Shown here piece by piece: positions 12,601 to 22,449 of a stretch of 64,000 nucleotides of DNA. Below the pieces are notes generated by a model that was given only the letters and a program-made list of their open reading frames with translations, did not search any database and was not told the origin of the DNA. This DNA comes from Bolinopsis microptera (taxonomy: Eukaryota; Ctenophora; Tentaculata; Lobata; Bolinopsidae): assembly GCF_026151205.1 (NCBI RefSeq), contig NC_087075.1, positions 7,768,858 through 7,832,857 on the forward strand. Reading direction: 5' to 3'. A program made the translations under genes and the position numbers. Position 1 is the first letter of the stretch, and each line of letters opens with the position of its first letter.

Positions 12601-12757
12601 CTATGTATTCGAAATATGTGATGCTAATGTAGATGGGATAATAATCCCGGGTTCTTCCAAGAATTCAGACTTGTCAGCCTCGTCAGGTGTTATTAAATCT
12701 AATCTTAAAAAGCACTTGCTATCCCTCCAAAATCGAGATGACCCTAATACATGGTAA
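9698..12757 (+). CDS. LINE ORF2: APE endonuclease and reverse transcriptase
   Basis: An uninterrupted frame of about 1,019 codons. The first codon is GTG and there is no upstream ATG in frame, so this is a truncated ORF2, not a complete one. N-terminal part: apurinic endonuclease-like domain with NNIDG, the catalytic ALAETNID (E about residue 32), TGDFNVDL and SHHNPIF. Central part: reverse transcriptase with the [50 protein letters not shown] and FADDTN motifs (catalytic Asp pair about residues 688-689), then the KFLGVIID thumb motif. It is closely related to the ORF2 at 44129-47524. The lack of stops suggests recent insertion. Confidence 0.9.
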   Translation: [1019 protein letters not shown]

Positions 12758-13150
12758 CTAATTTATATTATATCTCAAATTCTAAATCCGGTACGGCTCT
12801 GCACACATGATATCTCTCTCTGCCATGAAACATGGCTAACCTTTTAAACTATAACTTAAAACTTAAACCTAAACTAAAACTCAACTGGGCTCTCCTATGT
12901 CACCAAACTAAACCAATAAGTAATTTTAGATTGTTATATTTTTCTATATAGTTTATATAACAAGTATATTGACGTAGTGGATGGTTGAGGGGGTTTCAAG
13001 CACAGGTCACTCTCAAATCCTAAAGATAAGCAGTGGCCTTCGGCACTTGAAACCTCTTCAAACCTCCCCTGATATATTTATTATTGACATTGTTTGATTG
13101 TGCCGTAAAAATAAATATTTGTTTTATTAAATATTTGTTTTATTAAAAGC
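9698..13150 (+). mobile_element. 5'-truncated LINE with intact EN-RT ORF
   Basis: The element begins abruptly at the start of the endonuclease domain, as expected from incomplete target-primed reverse transcription. ORF1 and the N-terminal finger present in the related element at 41.9-47.7 kb are missing. After the stop at 12757 there is a 3' UTR of about 390 bp. It contains an inverted repeat GGTTTCAAG/CTTGAAACC (about 12990-13055) that would form a stem, and it ends near a duplicated AAATATTTGTTTTATT (13116-13147). Exact ends and target duplications could not be fixed. Confidence 0.85.
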
Positions 13151-13382
13151 TTATTTTGTGAAAACTTATTTTGAACTGCAAAACAAAAAGTGTTTGTTGG
13201 GGATCTGAACGTAGCGAAGATAGTGTAAATTGTAAACGTGCTTTACCACGGGAAACAGCAAGACACGAACTTCATGTCATGAAGTTAGCAACATGTGACA
13301 CAGTCTGTTAAACCAAATAATTTTCATCATAATCATTGATTGTTTAATTGCTTGATAATTTTAATTTTAGAGCTAATTTCAC
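12758..13382. other. LINE 3' UTR then short spacer
   Basis: 12758 to about 13150 is the 3' UTR of the truncated LINE. The remainder has no recognised feature apart from a local ACTTCATGTCATGAAGT palindrome near 13270. Confidence 0.6.
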
Positions 13383-13499
13383 CTGCTTCCATTTCCCAAG
13401 CTCGCTTAATTACGGGTTTAGTTTTAGTAACACGTACGCGTAGTTTCAACGATGGAATGTTGTAGCGAGATACACAGATTCTTTTAATTATCCAATTAG
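13383..13499 (-). CDS. Intact exon, unknown protein, duplicated at 4851
   Basis: A 117-bp minus-strand exon lies between an acceptor (TACCAG|CTAATTGG) and a donor (GAAGCAG|GTGAAA). It is phase 1 at both ends and encodes 38 complete codons. The product is basic: NWIIKRICVSRYNIPSLK is followed by RVRVTKTKPVIKRAWEMEA. The near-identical copy at 4851-4974 on the opposite strand is frameshifted. Similarity stops at the exon borders on both sides. That could mean selection on the exon or exon-sized duplication. I found no neighbouring exons and do not recognise the family. Confidence 0.5.
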
Positions 13500-15850
13500 C
13501 TGGTAAATATCGTAATTCTCCCAAATTATACCCAATTTCAAGCAGATTCCTCCAATTTAAAGTAGATTCTTTCGTAGGTTTTACGATTATTTTCTCAAAT
13601 TACACGGCACCAGTGCAGGAAAAAGTAAATTAGATCGCATGTGTACGTGATCGTGATAAAAAGAGAACGCTACTTTTGGAACCAGCACTGAAGGGGCAGA
13701 TGTATGTGGGCAAATTCATAATATATATTTCTTTAATTTTATCATCCTATTTCACTTTCAGTGGAACTTATCTAATCTTTGTTAAGGTACTCATGATGTG
13801 TTAAAATATTATAAATATTTATTAAAAGATTTTAAACTCTCGGTTGTCTGATTGCAGGAAATAATAATGTATAATATTATAATATCAGGGGTCGAAAAGT
13901 TCCGTAGAACAAGGGGGCCGTTTAAAATGGGCCTTAAATTTTATTAATCATCAGTTTTCGGTGTAATTTAGTGTCTCATTTGTTTACGTTATCAAATTGG
14001 ATCTGAATATTACTGTTAAGCATTCAAATAATAGTTTATTTCCCACGACAACTCTAGTTCTCATGTCTGTAAGTCGTCTAGATCTCGTAAGGCCGAGCAT
14101 GAGTTTTTAACAGTGTTTAGTAGGGAGCACTGTGTTCTGTTGGGAGCCGTGATGTTCCCTTACTCCTTACTAAACACTACAATAGATTAGCTCGTCTAGA
14201 AAGGAATAGATTTAATTTTATATTTACAATTAGTCACGAATTTGAGCAGACAAGAAATTCCCGCTGATTATCAATTTCACCATTCTGGATCAAATCTTGT
14301 CTACAACTAGATATACAGAGAAATTTAGTAATTTAATGAGAAATTTAATAAACTATTTAATAATTTAATGAACTATTATAGCATTATAATTGGAATATAG
14401 ACGTATAATTTGTACATTTACCGTAAGAAATCATAAAGTACGGGAGGGATCAACATATTATTACAGCTATTATTAGTGGGCTCTCTGTTGTTATTAATGG
14501 GCTGTGTTGTGCAGGTTAATTGACTTAAAACGAATTTGTTTGTCAGTTTTTATCTCTTTCTTATCAAATCGTATCAAAGACGTGAATCTGAGTGAGAACT
14601 GGACACTTTTAGATCATGGCTTATAGCTATAGACCTGATGTGAGTCCTGACTTGAAGGTCAGATTTCCATGAATTGAAGGTCAGATTTTCGTGACTTATG
14701 TCTGAGATCTCAATACTCAAGTTGGCCAAATTGATTCCTTAAGTACATCAGCTCATAGGTCCGGATAAAGTACAGAAAATAGTAGTGAGTCATCATTCTA
14801 ATTACATACCAAGAGCCTCCAACGTTAGTTCTCGCATGAAGAAGTTGCATGAAATGTAACATATTATCTCACATAATATATGCAAAAAGAAGAGTGTTCT
14901 ACATGTACCAGATTTAACACCTTTTTCCCATGTAAACTACGGGAATCTCTCCTCTGAAGTGCACCTGAACATGACATGAATACCATACACTCCGGCATAT
15001 TGTGGCTGCAGTTTGTGTGGCAGCAGTTGGATAATGATCGCAAATTTGGAGAACATGCCATGAATACCAGACACTCTGGCATACTGTGGGTAACATTTCC
15101 ACTTTTTGCACGGGGGTGAGAAAGTAGCGAGTAGTAAGTTTTTAATAGCTCGTGAGAAAGTGGTGGCTAGCTCGTGTCACTTGAATTGCAACTATAATCC
15201 CGCGTGGGGATGGGGAGGTTAACTTCCAGAGACCAGGTTTTAGTGCTTCCGAACATGAACCCGCAATTATAACGTGTTGTAAATATTTAAATTTCAAAAG
15301 GGGGTGAGAAAGTAAATAATTTATTAATAAAAGTTAGTTACCCACGTTACTCGTGTTATTGGTGTGACCCGTGTGTAACTACAGTCCCTCGTGAGGATGG
15401 GGAGGTTAACCTCACGGCTAGGGCTGCGTGTCAGAATAACATTCAATTTATCATCTTCTTAAACAGGCTGTGTGTTACATATTCTCATGTTCTCAACAGC
15501 TGGATTTACAGTTCTAAAGAAAATGAACATTTTGTGGAATGCTAGAAAATAACACTGCCAATAAAGTGGAACGGCGAAGGAGACGTTAGAGCGGGTTTAT
15601 TGAGTAATAGTATTAACTGACAACTGTTCTCCGAGTAAGACATCATAAGAAGTAATATTCTAGTAATTTTGAATTTTCAAGTAATTTTTGCGTCTCTTGG
15701 CACTTGAGAGCATGAAGTGAGTCCTGAACCTTACTTCACATAAAGTAGTGTACACACACACATTCACAGTGTACACACCACACACTCACACACTCGCACA
15801 GTGTACACACTCACACCACACACTCACACTCGCACAGTGTACACACTCAC
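13500..15850. other. Non-coding with dispersed and local repeats
   Basis: No convincing exon. 14077-14130 is a dispersed repeat also found at 18960-19009, and it forms an imperfect hairpin with CTCCTTACTAAACAC (about 14162-14178). 15001-15071 resembles 17172-17290. 15113-15225 and 15299-15410 are diverged direct duplicates that share GGGGTGAGAAAGTA at the start and GGATGGGGAGGTTAAC at the end. Confidence 0.5.
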
Positions 15851-15851
15851 A

Positions 15852-15902
<51 letters not shown>
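15745..15902. repeat. CA-rich microsatellite
   Basis: A CACACTCACACT-type region passes into an uninterrupted (CA)n tract of about 50 bp at 15850-15900. Confidence 0.9.
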
Positions 15903-15904
<2 letters not shown>

Positions 15905-18900
15905 ATAGTACGAGATGTTAAAATAACACGGTACGAGATACCGTGAGTAGGTAATCTTATTTGCGCCGTTAAGAAACGGAATGAATTGTTATTCATTATC
16001 GATCTCATGTATGTGTGACTGTATATTATTATTATAAAATGTAGGAATACTGTGATTATCTTAACTTTATAAAGTTATAAGTTGAATATTGTTTGTAGTC
16101 ATTAAAAACAGCACATATTGGTTATTATACTGGTTATATTGGCTATTTTATTGGTTTTTGCAACAGTCTAATAATAAAATGGGAGTTTTGCTCGCCCCTC
16201 CCAAAATGATAATATTGAATTACCGGAGTAATTATGTTAGTGTCATGTTACAGATAACAGGGTGTCGTGTTACACAACTCTTCATAGGGCCTCTATTTTT
16301 GTAGAAACTCGCAAAATGATAAACTAAATAATACGAATTTTTTACTGAGGATTAGATATTTACTGGGGCGTGACGTGAATTGTTGGTCTTCTACGAGAAA
16401 CTAATTTATTGTTGTTTTTTTTTGATAAGTTTTTTATTTCAATAATTTATGCAAAATATTCAGAAATGCACCAAACTATGATATTATATATTATAGGGCC
16501 TATTATATAATATAATATTATATAGGGTCATTTATCCGATGTAGTCATAAAGACGGAGTAGTGCAGTGATGTAAATGTTCAATATAAAGACATTTTATTT
16601 ACAACTGAATTATGGTCTGTAGTCATATCATTCTATATAATAATATCATTACACTATGTTACTTTATCAAATAATACATGATAAAAAGAGAAATGTTAAG
16701 TCGTTCGCGTTTGGCGTACATCGTCCACAATAAACTATAACATAATTAATGCCAATAAACATTATTTAATTGCATTTTAAACTTTGCAGACCAATTATAG
16801 TTCACAACAATAGCGAGGACTTAACCACCACCAGCTTCATAACCACGCACTGTTGTAGTACAAGGGTGGGAGTGCTATTAACAGAGTGCAATTAGTCTGG
16901 AAAACCCCTATAAAACTCCAACTATTATCTGATCACGTGACAATTATCTCCACCGAATGTCATACTCGTAAAACGTGACCGCCATGACCTCGAACAAGCT
17001 CAAACTCAAGGTTATACTCTTATATACACTACCATTGTAACCGTAGGAGAACCATACCGGATACCATGGTAACCGTACAGGATAAAGTTTAGTCTTGATA
17101 CTTCCTTTGATAAGTTGATAATAGTGTACATAAATCTAACTTAGGGGACAGAACATGTTCTACTTTAGTTGTTGTGGCTTAGAACTGCAGTTTGTGTGGC
17201 ACCAGTTTGTTTAGCAGCAGTTGGATAATGAATTGGAATTTCATAAGTTCATAATGATCGTAACTTTGGAGAGGATGCAGCTTTCGGTCATCCTGCCATG
17301 CACTCTAACTTATTTAGTATTTACATGCATGGTTTGTCAAACACCATAGAAGGGCACACTTTGCCCAAAATACGAAATTTTTTCAAAGTTTTTCTGGAAA
17401 CTACTTCTGTTCATGTTTTATGCTACCCTAATCATTATGAGCTGAAAATATTTTTCGGTCCTCTAAAGTCCGTACCTACATTCGGAAGGCCGTGGATGTG
17501 ATTGGTTCCATATACTTATAACTTTATAAAGAACGTGATATTTGGCTTTCGGATTTAAAGCTTTAAAGGAGAATGCGCAAATTTGGTCCTCAGATTTAAA
17601 GAAAAAAAAACACAATTTGCATTGAAAAAATCGCGATTTGTCGCAGCAAACGTTAAAAATCGCGATTTGTTGCGGAGAATGGGAAAAATCGCGATTTTCT
17701 TTTGGCCTTGCCCCCGCTCTCTTCACAATCTTCATACAGTTGTTTGGCAACGACGTACTTGGATAATTACTGTGGTGAAGTTTGTTTGTATTTTAGTTTA
17801 GATGGAGCGTACTTTGGTAAAATAAGCGCAGTTTTGTTGAGCAGCTGTGTATGGTTTGTTTGCAGTGTAGTTTAGTTCGAGGCCTTTAGTGCAGATGTAC
17901 TCTGGGGTGAAGTACAACATATATAAGGAAAATTACGCATTGTATTATATTATTAATAATAAAATAAAATAAAACCAATAAAAAAAGGTCTGCTAAATTA
18001 ACACTGATTGTTAATTAGTTAATTGTCATTCACATGTTTTTCGCCAACTATTAAAACATTCCATTGCTTATATTCTATGACTTAACTAACTTTTCCCCTT
18101 AGATGCAAGCTCAATATACAACCTATTAAAATAGTAATTCCTAATCCTAAGAACTTAACGATTTAAAAAGCGTCAACTTAAACATATTGCTAAACTACTT
18201 CTATTCGAGTTCGACTCATAAAAATTGTATCACTGGACTAATTGTCATCTTACAGCTATAATATAGCAATTATAATTATGTACAACTGTACAACTTGCTG
18301 GTGTAGACTGTAAGGGTGTGTTCGATATTATCTGTTCTGTTTTTACCAGTTACCAAAGCACAACTCCTGTTTCATATAATTATTTTTAGCTGCTTTATTT
18401 GTGGTTGTCAGAAAACATGACAATTTAAGTTTTTTTCTGCCTCAATTTAACTATTTAAGAGTATAATCTGTTATTATTAATGATACCATCTGACTTAGCC
18501 TGAAATCATATGTCATTATTTAATATTTACCGATAAAGTGCTGTATACAATTTGACTTTATTCATTGATTAATCGGTTACAGGTTACTACCCACCCTTTT
18601 ATTGGAAACCTCTGAAACTTTAAAACTCGACACTACCAATACTTGGCTTACATACTAAACCTTGTAGTATAACTCTGTCTTTAGTTTGTAAGATTTGTCA
18701 GTTTTACTAATGTTTGTTGCACGGCTTGAGGCTTCTTCTGTAAGCTAGTTTAATTTACAACGTAAGATTTTGTGAGTTTTACAAAACGTTATGTCTGTAT
18801 AACTGTAAGCCTAGTCGACTGGTTATTTTCCCTTAATACACTTTTCCTAAAGTTTGTTTTCTGCTAGTCGAATTAGTTTTGTTTAACAGCCTAATGTTTT

Positions 18901-21139
18901 TTTCGCAACTTCTGGGTTCTGGGGTAACCTAAGTCGACCAGTTCTTTTTCCTGTTGTTTTTCTAGATCTATGAAGGCCAAGCGTGAGTTTTAGTGTTCAG
19001 TAGGGAGCATCACATCTCTCAACAGATAAAGTGAAGTAACAGCAATAGTAAAATAAATAAAACTCACTTGCACCAGTTGGCCTAAGATTATAATCTACTA
19101 AGTGGCTAACCCGTTATTTATAGACCTTAAACATTAGTAGTAGAGCCGGACCCCAAATTGCTAACTTGTTAGTATTTTTTTGCCTGTTTCATCGTTGAGA
19201 GCGTTCACTGACATACAAGCTCTCTAAGTATAAAGTGAATGTATTACGGACACTGCATTTGATGCGTGAATTAAGAGTTTACCAAACACGACCAGTTATC
19301 GAGCCTTAAGTGTTTGTTTACCAAGATTTGATCATATGCTCGTACTGAAGATATACAGTTTAAAGCTAAATAAGTCTAATATTATGCCGGAAGTAAATTG
19401 AAACGTTCGATTTATAATTTAAAATGCTTGACATCGGAGGAAGCCTGCTCCCTATCGAATTACACTCTAGAAAAGACGGGAAAACTCTGATTTTAATCTT
19501 GATGTACCGATCTAAATGACTCGGACCTAAAATTTCAACGTCTAATTTTGCATAAGTAATCTGGAAATCTACTATTTATACCGATATATATGAAACTTCG
19601 ACTAAAATTTTAAATTTCAGGGAAGTTCCGATATTCTTTACACAAGTTAAACGATCATTCCGATCTAATAGAAAAGGAGCCAAAAATTACAACGCTTAAT
19701 CTAATCATAAATGATTGTAAACAACTGTATTAACAGGAACGTATACAGATGTCAAAAGACAAACATAAACTTTTCAAGGTAAATTGTAAGTTATAAAACA
19801 AAAAATTAGTAATGTAATAACAGTTTAATGTACCCTGTTGGTTATTGGGTAAGGGTTCGTTAAATTGGTCGTTATACTGTGGTAGTCCGCCTGAAGCTGA
19901 AGATTAGTTTGTTTAGGACTTGAGTTTTCAAAAAGAGACTTTTTACCCTTGGTAAAATCTTGTAATTTGATTCTAACCCCACCCGTTAAAAACATGGCAC
20001 CTTAAACTAAACCTAAAAATGACCCTTTTATTACTAATCCATGACATAATTAGTTGGAACCGAATCCCTGAAACCCAGTTGTACGAGGGGTTGAAGTCGA
20101 GAGTTAAAATTACATTCCCAAGGGAAACATATTGTGCTGGTATAAAGAGGCTTTCATTCCTTTGCATTCTTAGGATTCTTTAGGTTTTGCATGCAAAAAT
20201 TTCCGGGTATAAAGATCCTTGCCCCATTTTCATACCATAGTACATAATTTAAATCGAGTAGAAATAGCTCATACCAAAGAAAATGTTTGCGCTAACATAT
20301 TTTAAAACTATGATGTATCAAAGGCTAATTATTATAATAGGTAACATGTCAACACCCTGCTAACAACTAACAGATAGCAAGCACGCTTCAAACGAGCTAA
20401 CATTTTATTAAAAATACCGTACAACCTTGCTAAGGTATAAAATCTCAAAAAGATTGCTTATACCAACATAGCACAAATAAAAATTCAATTAATTTAAATC
20501 ATATACCGCACCAAAACACAAACGAACTACATTCCCGATAAGAAATTAAAGAGAATGACATATTTCCAAGAATGAGATACATGGAGATAGAGGAGGAAGG
20601 GGGGAAGGAAGCACTATAAAGAATTGTATAATACAAGTGTACATTATCAATACGAATCCCAGGAGAATTGAACATACCAACTGCTGCTGCTCCAGCAGTT
20701 ATGTGCAACTCCATCTTTGCGTATCCTTCCTCTTCTAACGAGTGCTCTGATTGGTTAATAGGTTAATTGGTTAATGAAATGGTTAATTAATTAATTAACC
20801 ATTTCATTAATTAATTAATGAAATGGTTAACTAATTGGTTAATTCTTGGTTAGGTTAAATCATGATCCGACCAATTCAAATGTCACCTGAATGGTTTATT
20901 GAATTGGATGAAGCAAACAATCAATAATTACGCAGTAACCTAGCTATAGGGAACACTTAGGATTGATTTTAACTCATCTAAAACACTCTAATAGGGTTTT
21001 ATTCACGGTTAGAAATAAACCTTAACCTGGTAACCTTGTTGCCTTGGTAACCTGGTTAAACCTTGTTCCCTACACAAGATCAATTCTAACTGCATATTAT
21101 CCACGAGGCATTTTCTCAAGACATGCTTGTTTAACTCAC
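15903..21139. other. Non-coding, several small repeats
   Basis: No splice-bounded exon that I trust. Items seen: three copies of the palindrome AAATCGCGATTT at exactly 29-bp spacing (17628, 17657, 17686); dispersed repeat copies at 17172-17290 and 18960-19009; overlapping perfect palindromes at 20771-20828; and a dispersed repeat at 21019-21094. Short open frames in this interval lack codon bias, domains and splice sites. Confidence 0.45.
20771..20828. repeat. Overlapping perfect AT-rich palindromes
   Basis: 20771-20810 is a perfect 40-bp palindrome with half-site TTAATGAAATGGTTAATTAA. 20797-20828 is a second, perfect 32-bp palindrome with half-site AACCATTTCATTAATT that shares 14 bases with the first. 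Such sequence can extrude cruciforms and is a recombination hotspot candidate. Confidence 0.85.
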
Positions 21140-21923
21140 CTAGAGGCATCTCAACCCTGCCGCCACTATCAGAGTGTTCACCACTGGATATAGCAGATGC
21201 AGAGGTATCACCATGGTAATTACTAGATATCCCAGAGTGCATGCTCTGAACACGTCCCCGGGATTCAGACGTCATGGAGGATCTGAGAGGGGTCAATTAG
21301 TTAATTAATTAATTAATTAGTACATCTGTCCATTACCTATTTAAATTAGTTCGTGTTATTGATGTATATTTTGTTTATGTAAATCAAGTATCGCACGAAT
21401 GTTTCAAACCGAGCTAGTGTTACAATCAATTACTAGTGCTTGACCTCATGTAAAATGGTAACTACAATCTAGAACCCTCCTCACGGCCACAACTCACAAT
21501 ACGTAATAAGTACTCAGTACACATTACACATTACATTCAACATCATCATCGTATTATCACGGCTCATGTTATGCGGAAATTATTAAACCTTCTAATGTGT
21601 TTCAAGTACAAATTATATATTATGTAGGTATGTGGGGGGAGGGTACGACGTACGTGATGCTTTTCTCGATAATGTGATAACGAACTAAGCTAGTTCTACA
21701 AGAGTAGATCCCGTTTCTCCACTAATATGATCAGTGTAAGATGACAGACAATAATTCGACACCCCCCCCCACTCCACCCCCCCCCCCCGCCCCCCCCCCC
21801 CCCCCCTACGAATTATTAAATTAGTTCTGTGATAATATAGGGGTGAACAAACCTGTGGTCGCTGGCGCTGCCACCAGACGTTTCAGGGTCGTAATACTTA
21901 CTGGATCTCACACTGCCTGCAAC
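21140..21923 (-). CDS. Two internal exons of an unknown Ser/Gly-rich protein
   Basis: Two minus-strand exons fit in phase. Exon 1 (21923-21853) has an acceptor TATCCAG and a donor CACAG|GTTTGT; it reads VAGSVRSSKYYDPETSG then GSASDH and leaves phase 2. Exon 2 (21282-21140) has an acceptor CTCTCAG and a donor CTAG|GTGAGT; its first base completes an Arg codon and the frame continues for 47 codons (SSMTSESRGRVQ, SSNYHGDTSASAISSG, GRVEMPL), leaving phase 1. The composition is polar and low in complexity, as in an intrinsically disordered cytoplasmic tail. Exons on either side were not identified. The family is unknown. Confidence 0.5.
21765..21806. repeat. C-rich homopolymer tract
   Basis: Almost uninterrupted C runs in the intron between the two minus-strand exons. 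On the minus (transcribed) strand this is a G tract, potentially G-quadruplex forming in the pre-mRNA. Confidence 0.8.
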
Positions 21924-22449
21924 CTGGATAATAGATATAAGTTAGATTTTAGGAATCAGGATTAACATTATAGTAGTAATAACCTGTATTATATTATATA
22001 CCCTATTAGTACCCTAGAGACTTAGACATGTCCGGTATAGAGAGGTTATAATATTAAATGAACGATAACTTAGACAAGCTCTGAGTCCAGATGGTGATTA
22101 AATTCTGAAGAAAACCTGGGAATCATGATCTTACATCATAAAATATCACAAGACACGGCTTTATCTTGGGAAATGTCCAAAAAGGTTGATAATCAGATAA
22201 CGCCCTAGTTTAGCGCGGACGACAGTTTAATATATTATTATATTAATATAGACTGGGTAGTGGGTAGTGTGGTGCGTGTTGAGCGAGACAAAATACCAAA
22301 CAATAAGAATTAGCATTGTCTATTCCAGCTGACAATTAACAAAACAGTAAAACCAACAGATTTAACATAGACACTCTCTAACAGGTACAATGGCAACGAT
22401 GACAACGTAACACCGCTCATATTCCAAAAAACCACCAACACCCCACAAA

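Noticed and set aside
20499-20714. Minus-strand exon beginning MELHITAGAAAVG with donor GTTG|GTATGT
   Set aside because: It could be the next exon of the 21.1-21.9 kb gene, but the phases give only an unconvincing reading and the acceptor is weak.
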